This document shows, piece by piece, positions 51,702-63,640 of a stretch of DNA of 64,000 nucleotides. Numbering within the stretch: position 1 is the stretch's first letter; each line of letters begins with the position of its first letter. The notes below the pieces were generated by a model, which worked only from the letters and a program-made list of their open reading frames with translations, had not been told where the DNA came from and did no database searches. Both the position numbers and the translations under genes were made by a program. Source of the DNA: Fulvia fulva (lineage: Eukaryota; Ascomycota; Dothideomycetes; Mycosphaerellales; Mycosphaerellaceae); contig NC_063019.1 of the NCBI RefSeq assembly GCF_020509005.1, positions 4,276,607-4,340,606 of the forward strand, written 5' to 3'.

Positions 51702-53898
51702 TATTAATAGGCCCTACCGGCTATTCCGAGGGTATAGGCCTTAACTTAGCTCGAGGCTTAGGTGCCCTTCTTCTAAGAGTCTCCCCTAACGCTACCGTTA
51801 ACTAGCTTCTACTAGCCCTAGAACCGGCGTCTCTAATTATCTCTACCTCCTACTAACCGAGTTCTTCTTACCGGATCTCCTCTTCGAGTTCTCATCGTAT
51901 AGCTTCAGCGGCCTCGGCTCGTACCCTTAATGCCTATATACTAGACCTAGTTCGAGGATTCGGGTTTTTTATAATTCCTACTCGAGCTTTGCCTCGAGAT
52001 TCGTTACTCTAGATTAGGTAGGCCTTCACCTTAAACTCGTTGTAGTTTATAACCCTATACCCTTATAGAGCCGGTTCTTCTTCTTCCTTAAACTAGATCT
52101 AGTAACTACTAGCGGCCGTTAGTTACTACCTAGATCTAACATCTCAAGGGCCGTATTCTATAAGGTGTCGGTTATTAGGTAGAGGTTTAGAGTAGTTAGG
52201 AAGCTTTACGCTTAAGATACTAGTATAATCTCGACCTATCTATTGTTTCCGAAGTGTAGGGATTTTTATGTCCTTATTAAATAGAATCGGGCTATAGTAT
52301 TCCTTAAGCTACGGAAGTATATAAAGGAGCTTAGGTTTACTATAGTCCCGTCGGAAGTTAAACTTAGGGGGATTTAGATCGGTCTTCTTTCCTAGGTACT
52401 ACTAGTTATTCGTCGCTGAAAAGACATACCCTTATAAGATAAGGAATAGCATCGCGGGGCACCTATTAGCCTAATATTCCGTACTACTATAGTTATAATA
52501 GCACATATTAAGCGCTTTAGACTACTCGCGGTTCTATAACTACGGGCGCTATATTAAGTAAACCTATAGTTTAGGCACGCGATCGGGGTTTTCTAGTTAT
52601 ATAGACCTTTGATTTTCACTAGGGTTAAAGGATCTAACCTCCGCCGCGCGACCTCGTTAGTAAGCCCGGATACTCATTTCTACTATTTTCTGAATAAGGT
52701 CATCGTCGATAGTAGCGGAAATAGCTAGTTTGTTAAGTATATTAATCTTAGGGATTAAGCGCGGCATCTGCTTTATAACTGACCGATAAAGCTACGGTAA
52801 AGCAAGTAGAAAGTCCGTATATATAGCCTTCTATCCTTCTTTACTATTAGCGATACTTGTCGCCTCGTCTAGTATCTTTTAAAAGCGCCGAAACTTCTTA
52901 GGCTACTTTGGATAGAGCCTACATTTCTTATAAACTGCCTTAGTAACTGACTCTAGGAGCTCCTAAAGTAGAAGACGGCTACGGGAGCTATTATCGAGGT
53001 CATTGGGGTCAATTAGGTCACTAGAGGCCACGAAGAGACGGATAAACTCCTTTATATCCTATTCCTTAGGGCTTTTCCCTTACTCGGCCCGGACTATCTC
53101 TTCTAGATATTCTCGACTTCCTAATATCGAATAGGTATCGAATCTCGAAAATTTAGCTAAGAAGGACCTCCTAAAGGTATTCCGCCTTACTTACTATCCC
53201 TCTAACCTTATTACTAAACGTCGGATAGTAGTCTCGTAGTTACGCTCGAAACGACCCTAGAAGTTGTCTTTCTTAATTAATAGCCTTAGTAGATACTAGT
53301 CTATAAGATTATTGAACCTCTCCTAGAATTTAGTAGCGTTTCTACTATTAAAGAGGGGGTTTTCCGGACTTCCTAGAGTAGGGAAGCAAGGTCCTACATT
53401 TTCTATAGTAATAGCAAGACAGCCAAACAAGGCTACTATCGCATCCGGACTATAGGGCATTCCTAACGTTATAGTGCCCTTATTTGAGTCATCCTCTTCT
53501 TAGTTATTTCGCCGTACTCTTTCCTTACCCTTATTAGAGCCTAAAGCCTCCGGGGTATTATCTTTGTCGCTATCCGAGTCTTCTATCCCTTCTAGGATTA
53601 TGGCCTCCCTATAAGGCCTATAGGCCTTCGTTAGACTTTCTAGTAACTCTTAGCTAGCTCTAATACTAGCAAACGACTCGAACCTCGATAAAGATATAAC
53701 TAAAACTTATAACCTTGTTTGTAACCGTAACCTTACTCGTAACGTTATACTTGCTTTACTTATTACTAAGAGCCTTGACCTTAGGTACCTTAATACCTTA
53801 AGATTTCGACTTCAAGTCGACCTTAACCTTGATTTTACCAAGATATACTAATAATGCTACCGGGTATATACTTGAACCCCCCTTATTAACTACTAAAA
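51702..53898 (-). pseudogene. Gypsy D gag remnant
   Basis: RIPed internal DNA between the intact LINE and the 5' LTR of Gypsy D. Position places gag here, but no frame or motif survives well enough to read. Confidence 0.5.
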
Positions 53899-54226
53899 TA
53901 TAGACGACTAACTACCCTAGTAAGCAAGGGCGCGCCTAGTGACCTTAGGATAGTTTACGCGTAGGTATATATATTTACCGGTCCGTAGGCCGTGAAATAT
54001 ATACTAAGATCCTAAAAGATAATAAATCTGAAATTCTTAGATTCCCGTGTTTTTACCTTATAGAGAGATTGTTCGTAAATCCTAGCCTCCTACTAAGGTC
54101 GCCGCCTAACTATATATATCTCCGTAGTACCCCCTATATACCCCTTACTACGTAATTAACCGTTCAAGGTTAACGAGATTAGACGCGTAAATTTTAGGGT
54201 CTAAAGGAGGCCCTTAGCTCGTTAAT
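53899..54226 (-). repeat. Gypsy D 5' LTR
   Basis: Direct repeat of 35981-36306. It is followed by AATAG (54227-54231), the second copy of the target duplication, after which the Fot1 transposase frame continues. Confidence 0.85.
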
Positions 54227-54231
54227 AATAG

Positions 54232-54431
54232 GTAATAGTAATTAAGACTATCTATATAGACGGAATAGCGCTCCTACCCTACGTTATCCTTATAGACAAA
54301 TAGTATATTAGTACCTAGTACTAAGACGGTAACTTAGGTCTAGACTAGACAATCGGGCTAATAGAGAACGGCTAGACTAATAATAAGTTCGATATATAGT
54401 AGCTATAGCATTTTTAGAAGTATACTATAGC
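54232..54431 (+). pseudogene. Fot1/pogo-type transposase, RIP-dead, segment 2
   Basis: Continues segment 1 in frame: VIVIKTIYIDGIALLPYVI, GLIENGQTNNKFD, LQHFQKYT. This corresponds to the first part of the Fot1 DDE domain (family pattern of the ENGWT...WLKHF type). It is cut at 54431 by Gypsy C. Confidence 0.8.
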
Positions 54432-54616
54432 TATTATAAGTAGGTATAAGTACGTAGTCGGGTAAGGTATAAGTCGAATAGATGTTCTATCTAAGGGAGG
54501 CGCGGAGGGCGCGAGAGTTATATACGGGCGCCAAGCCGCTAGTCGGATTAGTTAGCGGGCGCGAGGTCTAGGTACGTACCCGCGGGTTTAAGTAAATATA
54601 CGCCGGTACGGTAATA
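54432..54616 (-). repeat. Gypsy C 3' LTR
   Basis: Matches 61966-62150 apart from a few RIP-type changes. It is followed internally (54617 onward) by the CCCCCCC-rich complement of the polypurine tract. Confidence 0.87.
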
Positions 54617-57600
54617 CTACCCCCCCTCTTAGAGTACGCTCCGGAGCACTCTCCTCTCCTCTTATATCTGTCGTATCTACTATATCTCTTATTACCTTCG
54701 TAAACACCTTATTATCTATTAGACTATACGTATCGCTCTCTTTCTTATAAGCCCGGAGGCCTCGTTCTACCGGTATTAGAGCTATCGCTACTTATACTAG
54801 TTAGCGCGCTATACGTATACCTATAGCATTCTTATTTAGTATCTAGTCTATAGGTAGTTAAAATTAGGTAGCTTAGTCGCTCTCGGGTAGTTATAGTAAA
54901 AGTTAGCTACGGAGGCGGCGGTAGTCTCGATAACCTAGTCCGTAGCTTTATAGGATAGCTTATTATATCTAATGTATTTTAGTAAGTATTCCTAATATAG
55001 CTACTTACCTCCTACCGGTATTAGTCCTTACGGCTATCTCTTCTTATAGTCTAGAATTTGCTTAACTTCCTATTAATCGGGTTCGGCGGGATCGGCTTCG
55101 TATTATTCGTCGTCGACAATTCGGATCGGTAGTAGTACGGGTTATATCTATCCTATAACCGGCGGAGAAACTAGTATAAGGAAGTATATTTAAAGCGATT
55201 GTAGATATTTAAAGTAGGTAGGAGCTCTACTTTATAAGTATTACCCGGTAGTACCTCCGTAATTACGTACGGTCTAGACTACTTTACGTCTATCTTACGA
55301 GAAGGTCTCTCTATCGTCTAGTTCTTAGTGCTTACCTATACTTCGTCGCCTTCGGCGTACTATAGTATAGGTATACGTATCTAGTTTACGTACTTAGCTT
55401 AGACTACTTATACTAAGGCTATCTACTACCGTAAGTATTAGTATATCTCTTATATCTTAGCCGTAAACTTATCCGCGGACTCGGTGTCAGGGCGAGAGCC
55501 TGGCCTGTGAGATGCAAGGGTGAAAGCGAGAATGCAGGTGCGAAGTGCAGATGCAAAAGGGTATGGTATGATTGCTACACAAAACAAAAGACGAAGAAAG
55601 CAAGAGAGGCCTGGGGAAGGCCAGATATTTATACGCGACCCTCGCGAGTGCGTGTCCCCGCATCAACAGGGCTAACCCGTGCGAAGCCGCGCTCAGCAGC
55701 TTTGCTCAAAACCTTATTCCAACCTGCCCTACGTTCCGAGTCTTCCACGTGCTTCTTCCAGGGTCCAGCGCAGTCGCGGGTGCTCGCGGGAGTGCCGTGA
55801 GTCACACAGTCACGAGCCGAAGTGAATCTGTCAAGGTTTGGTAGAGGGGTGAATTTGGAGGGCTGGGTCCCGTAGTGAATGTTGCGGGGCATGTGATTCT
55901 TGGCGCTCACACACCAAGCTGGACTGTCACTTCTTGACGACTTCTGAGCACTCTGAGGCTCTTCTGTCCCCACCTTCTGTACTCTCTGTGGGGAGACCAT
56001 GACACTCGGTGTCTAGTCGCTATTTATATAGTATTAGTAGTATAGGTAAGTCTAAGTCGAACTTAGAGAACCTTAGATTACGCCTAGTATTAGTATAGAA
56101 CGGCGAGACGCCTATTATTACGGACACTATATTATTTGCTATAAACTTAGCTAATAGAGTCTAATCTAGCTAGTCGTCCTAGGTATAGTTAATGAAGATA
56201 CGTAGGTATTACTCTATTACTTTGTTCGTGTTCTCCGACTGTCTATCTATTTCTAGATAGAACGACAAAGATAGCTTTCGATTAATACTAAGTAGCGCGT
56301 ATATCCTACGCTAGAATACGGAAACCTATTACGTACTATAATCCGAGATAATAGACTTCGGGAGCCTATGTCTACTAAATACGTACTTAAGGGATACTAG
56401 TACGTAATACTCTACTATTATCGAGGTAATAGGAATAATATGTCGCTCCTTAGTTAAGCGGTATATAACGGTTATAATATTCTCGTACGTTTGTCCGTCG
56501 ACTACGATTATTCCCTTCGGTAGTTTAACTACGAAGTTAATAGAGATATCCTCCTAAGCGCTAAATAGTACTAGTAGCGGTCTTAATAGCCCTAGGTACT
56601 AGATATTAGTGTTCTTATTCGTACGGTAAGCGCGGTAGGTACGTATATAGCTCTTAATAAATCGTACGATACCTAGCTAGGTATAGTTACGAGCTACTAA
56701 TTTATACGTCTTCTCGTCCCCTAAGTAACGAGCTACTATATAGTCGTAGAAAGACTATATAATACGAGTACGTACCGGGATTTCACCTTTATCTAGATTG
56801 TCTTCTAACTCCGGAGGAACGAATAGGCTATAACTACTATATATATTCTTAATATATATTATACCTCCGACTAGGTCTATATAACGGTTATCGATACGGT
56901 GCTTCCTTAGTAAGGTATATAGATCATCTCGTTCTAGCTATTAAATGGCTTCCTTAGCCTCTAGTTACGTATAGAGTCCTCGAATAGCGGTCGTAAGCGG
57001 GGTTATAACATTATTATTATATACCGATAATACTCTAGTAGATTATAGGTTTAGGATACGATCTAGGTCTAGTAACACCTAATACTACTATTAGTTTCGT
57101 AGGTTATCTAGGTCTCTAGGCTTCGGTAAGTCCTATAAACGTCGGGTTAAGCTGTCTAGCTTAGTATCTTAAACTCCTAGCCTATAGACAATCTTAAAGA
57201 AGAACTACGAGAGAAACTCGGCCTAGCGAGCTTATCTACGGTTTAATTACTTCGTACTTATAAACTATTCGAGGTCCTTATAATCGGAGTATATAAGCGT
57301 CGGCTTGTCCTAAGATTCCGGGTCTAGTAGATTCTTATAATCGTTAGTACCGTATTTGTTAATAGTTAGTTCTATTCGCTATTCCTCGAAAGCTTATATA
57401 ATAGCTAGGAGCTCCTTATCGTAGATGTCGTAGTTATATTACTAGGGGTCTTTCTTCTTAGATATATAAGCGATAGGATATAATACTCCTCGCTCGTTAC
57501 GTTATAAGAGTACTACTACTATTACGTAATCTAAGGCATCTGTTTCTAGAATAGTCTCTCGCCCTAGGTAGAAGTGTTTTTAGGTAGGCATATCGATAAA

Positions 57601-59780
57601 TGCCTACTTTAATGCCTCGAACGCCTATTAATATACTAGAGACTAGTCCTATAGGATATTCTTCCTCGTAAGCTTTGTTATAGGTAAGTAGATCTTACTA
57701 ATATCCTTAATAAACCTACGGTAGAAGTTAGTAAACCCTATAAACGATAAGATATTAGTAATATTCGCGGGTATAGGCCAATTCTTAACGTATTTAATCT
57801 TAGCTAGGTCTATCTTAATGCCCTTATTTATAATGATAATACCTAGATAAGTAGTCTCGTGTCTAAAGAACTCGTATTCATTAATATCTAACTAGAACCC
57901 GGCGGTATCTAGCTTTCGTAGAGCCTTTAGGACATATTAGACATACTCTTCTCTTGTCTTACTAAAGACAAGTACGTTATTAAGGTAATATAACACGAAG
58001 TCATCTAGAAACTCCCTTAGTATATCGTTTATAAATAACTAAAACGTTCCTAGTATATTATATAGTCTAAAAGGTATAACTACGTACTTAAACTACCTAT
58101 ATCTAGTAGTAAAGGCTATTTTCTACTCGTCTCCTACTATAATACGGATACGATTAAACGTAGCGATAACATCTAGCTTAGTGAACTATTACGCGCTAGT
58201 AATATAATCTAAGGTCTCTTAAAATAGTAGAATCGGGTAGCGACTCTTCGTCGTAAGCGTGTTTAGAGCTCTATAGTCTACGTATACTCGTAGCCCTCTA
58301 CCTAGCTTTTTGACTATTAGAATAGGCACTACTACTAGTAATACGCTTCTCTAAATAAAACCTTTCTTACGTTAGTCGTCGATCCACTTCTTAATTATCT
58401 CGTTCTCTCGTATAGAGAAGGAGTATAGTCTTCGAAATAGCGGTGTCTAACTATTCTTTAGCTTAATCTTATAGTCTACGCTAGGCCGTAGCGGTAGGAC
58501 CTTATCTACTTCCTTACGGCTAAACAGCCTAGCTATTTCCCTAAACTCTACTAGTAACAAAGGGATAGGATCCTAGTCTTTGTCCTTACCGTTTATAAAA
58601 CGTTAATAGTCGTTACCTAATATAGTAGAGGCGTTAAGTTACTGCTAGGTATAGTTACCCCGGGGCTCCTCCTATCTATCTATATTTTCTTAAGTATTAG
58701 TATCTACTAATATCGCCGCGCTACGTCCTAGTACTAGCTTCGCTCTTATACTAAAAGCCTTTAGTATATACGTGGATAGCGGGTCTCGCGCGACTTACTT
58801 ATTAAGATTTTCTTTCGGGTTAAATATCTATATTATATATACTTTATAGCCCTTCCCCCGGCTTATACGCCGAAGTACTTCTATATTAATAGGCTTAATG
58901 TCGAACTCCGGCTTAGTCTCGACCTCTAGTTCTTTCTTCGTTCGACGCGCTAGGCGCTTAAGTATTTCAACTCTATTAGCGGGTAGTAGCTAGCGGACGT
59001 AATAAGATAGTTTCGGTTTATTGTAGATATCGACGGTATGTCGTATTACTACCTTCGTCGTATACGTCTCCTATACTACTATAGGTTTGTCTTTATCCTC
59101 TACGTAGAGTTTGACGTAATTAGCTAGAGCTTAAGGTCGCGAACTCTCTAGTACTAGTATCTCGGTCTAAAGAACGCCTTTTAGTATAATACCCTTGTCG
59201 TTAATAGACTATACGTATACTAGTTCAGTTCCGAGTATATAATTCTGTCGATAATATAGTAAGAATAGGGTTATAGTTCCTAACGTATAGTAGAACGTAG
59301 GTTAATACTCGTCGTACTAGGGACGGCCGAGGACTATATCGTATCCTAGTAATACGTAGTAGCTAGACCTAGTCTCTACGTAGTTACCGATCTAAATCTA
59401 TACCGTTATTCTATAAGTAATAAGGTTACTAGTAGGTCGGCTATCTACTAATACTTGCCCTAACGGATTAGAGAGCTATATTATATTAAGGTTATTCTTA
59501 TATATAACGTCGATATTAAAGTACGTAGAGTTAGTACTATTATTATAAAGGGCTTAAGTAGGGATCTTTCTATTTACTATATATAGTATAACTAGATAAG
59601 AAGCTATTACCGGATTGTGTTTATCTATAGAGTAGTTTATAGCTAGTAGGGAGTATACCGATATACTTAAAACCTTGCCTCTCTTAGGAGGCCTATATTT
59701 ATATTTATACTTTTTCTCGTTCTCTCGTAACTCTAACTCGTACGGTCTACTACGTATTACGCTTACGGAGTAGACGAGGC
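54617..59780 (-). pseudogene. Gypsy C pol remnant
   Basis: Minus-strand pol broken by many RIP stops. The RT active-site region is readable near 58010-57950 (FLDDFVLYYLNNVLVFSKT: the YLDD of element A has become YLNN through G-to-A changes). The segment is interrupted by the solo LTR at 55485-56004. Confidence 0.8.
55480..56009. mobile_element. Solo LTR (55485-56004) with 5-bp target duplication CTCGG
   Basis: A 520-bp island of normal, un-RIPed sequence inside Gypsy C pol. It begins TGTCAGGG and ends CCATGACA (TG...CA with short inverted ends). It is flanked by CTCGG on both sides (55480-55484 and 56005-56009). This is the signature of an LTR left after recombination between the two LTRs of a full element. 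It does not match the LTRs of A, C, D or the Copia element, so it marks a further LTR family. Open frames inside it (up to 123 codons) look like chance. Confidence 0.9.
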
Positions 59781-59787
59781 GTTTCCC
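59745..59787 (-). promoter_or_regulatory. Frameshift signal of Gypsy C (relic)
   Basis: The minus strand has the heptamer GGGAAAC (59787-59781), a 5-nt spacer, then a perfect 7-bp stem, GTCTACT (59775-59769) with AGTAGAC (59751-59745), around a 17-nt loop containing a TAA. Layout and spacing equal those of element A (6222-6264), but the stem bases differ. Confidence 0.75.
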
Positions 59788-61950
59788 GTACCGCCGGTAT
59801 TATTAGCGTTACTACTATTACTACCGTTACGGCGGTTATTACTTAGGTTATAGCCTAGCGTAAATAGGCGGCGGGCGATATCTCGAAGGGGGTACTAATC
59901 GGTATCGATACGGCGGTAACCTTCTTATTCGTATTTTAAGTACTAATTCTAATCGATATATTCCTAGGCGCGAGTAGTATCTAAAGGTTAGATATACTAA
60001 AATACCTAAGGTCGATTAGCCTACTTAGTCTTAGCGTTCGGGTTAGTGTTATTACCGCTACTACCCGAAGCCGTATCCTTCTTATTATCGTTACCCTTAG
60101 TAGTCTTCTTATTACCTTAGATCTTATTACTATTACCGGTCTTATCGTACTTAAGGTCGAACGCCTTAAACTTGTCCTCGTAGTTATATAGCGTAGATAC
60201 GACTTGCTTAAGGGTTATATTAACTATGTCCTCGTCTATAATACGGTTATCGTAGCGCGAGTTTAACTTACGGAGTAGGAAGTCCTTCTCGAGTTTCTTT
60301 TCCTTCGCGCCGTTATTAAGGTTAACGATATCGGCGTTCTTACGGAAGGATAGGTAGAAGTTACTAAACTTCTCCTTATTACTCTACTATAGACTATTAA
60401 GCTTAGTTATAGTAGTAGTATAGGCATTACGGGTACCGTAGCGCCGGGCTAGATCTTCTATTATCTTATCTATAGAAGCGTACTAAGTAGTCGTACCTTC
60501 TATAGACTTAGTAAGACTAGGGATCTTTAAGTCGATATAGGTCTATATACCGTTCTTTAACTAGCTCTAGACGTTCTAAAGGGTGTCCTTTATAGTACGG
60601 TACTTCGAGGCTTAGAGCTTAGCTTCGGTAGTACGCTACTACTCTTAGAACTTAATATCGTCGCTCTTTAGATCGAACTTAGTAGGGGCCTTTAGCTCGT
60701 TAGAGGACTTGATACTAGTAGTTATATCGGCGTCGTAAGTCGTATATACGGAGATAGGGTTACTATCTAAGTTAGTACTCGGGCGATTCTTCCTACCCTT
60801 ACGACTACCGTCCTTACCGCTATTCTTACGGCCCTTATTACCGTCGTCCTCGTCGTCTAATAAGTCCGATAACTCCGGGTCCGACTTCTTCTTACTAGGC
60901 TTACCTCTATTTTACCGACGCTCTAGTAACTCTTTAGACTCGGTTCGCTAAGGTAGTAGGTCTTACTTTTCCTTAGACCGGCTACGGTCTATCTCTTACT
61001 TCTTAAGCTTAGTAATACGCTTCTCGGCTACTACGAGCTTAGTCTCGGTCTCTACTAGCTTACTCCCCGCTACCTTATACTACGTACGATATACCTTCTT
61101 TATATCTTTAGCCCTCGTAAGCTCGTCTAGGTCGATAACGATAGTATTATCGCGCTTAGCGAGCTCCTTCTTTAGTTGCGTAACCTCCTCTTCTAGGGAC
61201 TATCTAGTCGCCTATTCCGTATTAATTATATCCTCGAGTTAGTCTATCTAGTCCTTAGTATCTTACGCCTTACGGAGGTTAATACGGTTAGCTATATCGA
61301 GCGTAGTATTAAGCTTATACGTATATCGGTAATTAGACTCGATATTATAGAGGATCTTATAGATCTACTAGGGATAGTTATTGACTGTCTTCTTAAACTT
61401 ATCTATATTTAACCCGTTTAACAAGTCGAGGGCTTCCTAGAAGTTGTCGATAGTGACCCTCCTCTTCCTCGGTACCTTAGTACCCTTATCTTCTATCTTA
61501 TCCTCGATAAACTCCGCCCTATATAGGTTAGCTAAGTTTAGCTCTATCTCGACTTCCTCTTCCTTAATCGCCTTAAGTTAGTCGAATACCTTCTTATACT
61601 ACTTACGGTACTAGTTATTCTCGTCGAGAAGCCTATTTACGATATCCTCTTTACGTTCTTAAGTCTATATCGCCGGGTTCGCGCTATAGTTATCGAGTAG
61701 ATCGGATAGTAGGGTAAAGAAGGATAATCTATTAAGGGACGCGTAATAAACGCGTCTATTAGTATTCTCTATACTTACGCCTAGTACGCCGGTACCGGTC
61801 TGTCTCGCTATTATTACTATATTAGCTATAATCTACTTTAAGGTACGACTTAGCGAGTACGATACCTAATCTTAGTACTTTCCCGTATACTATCGCGGTT
61901 TCTCTAAAATTTCCCGAATATAGCTTCTTATATCTCTCTATACATTAGTA
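59750..61950 (-). pseudogene. Gypsy C gag remnant
   Basis: RIPed minus-strand gag of about the same length as gag of element A. An Asp/Glu- and Gly/Arg-coding stretch near 60780-60900 corresponds to the acidic low-complexity part of Gag. Many TAG/TAA stops are present. Confidence 0.7.
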
Positions 61951-61953
61951 ATA

Positions 61954-61963
61954 ATCTATTCGA
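61954..61963 (-). other. Gypsy C primer-binding site, self-priming type (relic)
   Basis: Two bases inside the 5' LTR, the plus strand reads ATCTATTCGA. This is the exact reverse complement of TCGAATAGAT inside the LTR (62008-62017), 42 bases from the LTR edge. Element A has the same arrangement with unrelated bases. Confidence 0.7.
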
Positions 61964-61965
61964 AG

Positions 61966-62150
61966 TATTATAAGTAGGTATAAGTACGTAGTCGGGTAAT
62001 ATATAAGTCGAATAGATGTTCTATCTAAGGGAGGCGCGGAGGGCACGAGAGTTATATACGGGCGCTAAGCCGCTAGTCGGATTAGTTAGCGGGCGCGAGG
62101 TCTAGGTACGTACCCGCGGGTTTAAGTAATTATACGCCGGTACGGTAATA
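61966..62150 (-). repeat. Gypsy C 5' LTR
   Basis: 185 bp, the promoter-side copy for the minus-strand element. The Fot1 transposase resumes immediately after it at 62151. Confidence 0.87.
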
Positions 62151-62790
62151 TAAAGGAAGTATTTACGAGTTTAGAGTTAGTACTATTATTAAGGAAGGTA
62201 TATATATATATTTATTCTATTTGCCCTACCCTCTACTATAAAGTAATACGAGACTTCGGGTCCTTTATCTACTTTTATAGAAGAGGGCGTACTCGCTAGG
62301 GCTTATAAGGAAAATACCTATACGGTACGGGTATATTTATAAGGTTCGTAAGAGTATAAGACTTCCTAAGGCGGACTATTATCTATTACGCTTAAATAAT
62401 AGCCTAGGTATTTCCCGCTAGTACTTTAGTAACCGTAAGGTCGTTATTATTAGCCTTCTTCTTAGGACGCTAGTATAGGTCAAGTAGGTAGCCGGCGGCG
62501 CCTAAGACGTAGCCGGTACTCCGGTAGCGTAGGTAGCTACCGCTAGTAATAATCTAAGTACGCTAATCTTAAGTAAGTTATATAAGGTTCTTATACTAAT
62601 TAGGGCGGTCCTTCTACGGAAGGAGCGGCTAATTAGTATAAGGAGAGCGGCCGAGAGGTAAACCGTTATCTAAAGGGAGTATCGGTATTACGAGACTATA
62701 GTACGAGAGTATAAGGGTATAGTATTAACGAAGTCGATAGCTAAAGAGAGAAGAGAGTCTAAGAACGAGGCCTATACTTAAAGGCCGAGG
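62151..62790 (+). pseudogene. Fot1/pogo-type transposase, RIP-dead, segment 3
   Basis: Continuation after Gypsy C: FRVSTIIKE, LFYLPYPLLQSNTRLRVLY (family form LP-PPHSSH-LQPLDV), QKRAYSLGLI, then RLPKADYYLLRLNNSLGISRQYF and a basic C-terminus. It corresponds to the end of the DDE domain and the tail of a Fot1 transposase. Its 3' boundary with the next Gypsy fragment is uncertain (about 62700-62800). Confidence 0.7.
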
Positions 62791-62799
62791 TATCGGGCG

Positions 62800-63640
62800 T
62801 CGGCATCGGGCCGAGCTGAGTCATCCGGGTCACGTGACCCTGGGTCACGTGATTAGATCCGAATCCTTTATTTACGGAGCGGCTATAATACTACCCCCCC
62901 TCTAAAACACCTTCGTCTCGAAGCGTATATCCTTAAATCTCCCTTAGTATAAACGCGAAAGCTTTATTATCCTCTATATCGTTCGTTTCGTCTATTAACT
63001 CTAATAACTTACTAGAGGTAGGTATCAAAACCCTTATAATATAGCTATCGTTAGTATTAGGCGTATAGTTATCCTTAGCTAGAGCTATAGGGCTATTACC
63101 TTTACGTAGAGGCTATACCGTTACGGTTAACTAAGGTACTAGATCTATTACCTTCGCGTTTAGCCTTATATCGACTAAGGTCTTATTTAGAATCTAATCT
63201 TCTAGCGGATAAAAGTTAATCGGTATAGACTTAGTTAGGTTATTATACTTAAAGTCTACGACTACTATCGGTATATCCTTATATACTACGCTCGCGGGCT
63301 CCTAGGTAGACTTACTATCTAAATAGCCCTTCTATTTTACTAGTATAGTAATGCCTCTACCCTTCGGCTTAGAATCTAGGACGCGTTTAACCTCCTAGGT
63401 CTTAAACGTATTACTAATTTTATTAGTAACCTCGATCGGCGGCGGTCGTACGTTATCTTCTAGATCTACCGGTCGGAGAAGATTTAAATAGAAGGAGTTA
63501 TATATACGGATCGTCTCTAGTAGGGCAATACTATCCGTATTCTTACCGAGCGCGGTAGTGATTGTTACCGGTCTAAACTATTTAATATTAAGCTTCTTAG
63601 CTAGGCGTAATAAGTTCTAGTTCTTAGTATTAATAGATTA
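62800..63640 (-). mobile_element. Gypsy fragment E (3' LTR part, polypurine tract, 3' end of pol), RIPed
   Basis: The C-run followed by CTCTAAAACACC near 62889-62910 matches the polypurine tract and following bases of element A (1651-1670), so a related chromovirus 3' end lies here on the minus strand. LTR sequence ends near 62888 and still holds a CACGTG palindrome pair (62827-62852). Pol C-terminal DNA follows to about 63640, where a LINE 3' end replaces it. The outer LTR edge was not found. Confidence 0.6.

Larger units (their letters stand above)
35981..54226 (-). mobile_element. Gypsy D, RIP-dead LTR retrotransposon split by two LINEs
   Basis: Two ~326-bp direct repeats (35981-36306 and 53899-54226) are LTRs. 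The flanking 5-mer AATAG is duplicated at 35976-35980 and 54227-54231. The element reads on the minus strand. Its internal parts are 53898-51702 (gag side), 46584-45067 (gag end/protease side) and 39965-36307 (RT, RNase H, integrase), separated by the two Tad1 LINEs. The RT core can still be read near 39150 (FLDDIGVKG once RIP changes are allowed for), a version typical of some fungal Gypsy families and different from the YLDD-VLIFSD of element A. It is inserted in the Fot1 transposase. Confidence 0.85.
54432..62150 (-). mobile_element. Gypsy C, RIP-dead chromovirus related to element A
   Basis: Two 185-bp LTRs (54432-54616 and 61966-62150) enclose a minus-strand internal region with the same plan as element A: polypurine tract, pol, -1 frameshift signal, gag and a self-complementary primer site. 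LTR sequences of A and C are recognisably related (GGAGGCGCGG-type core) but diverged. All frames carry RIP stops. It is inserted in the Fot1 transposase between segments 2 and 3. A clear target duplication was not found, possibly because RIP altered it. A fresh solo LTR sits inside at 55485-56004. Confidence 0.88.

Noticed and set aside
54432..54480. Reading the Fot1 transposase on through RYKYVVGQG at the Gypsy C edge
   Set aside because: The same bases occur in the other LTR of Gypsy C, so they belong to the LTR; the faint likeness to the transposase is coincidence.
55507..56000. Genes inside the un-RIPed island (97- and 123-codon frames)
   Set aside because: The island is bounded by TG...CA ends and a 5-bp target duplication, so it is an LTR; the frames have no recognisable features.
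55485..56004. hAT-type MITE with an 8-bp target duplication
   Set aside because: The apparent CTCGGTGT repeat is explained by a 5-bp CTCGG duplication plus the TGT start of an LTR; the ends are TG...CA.
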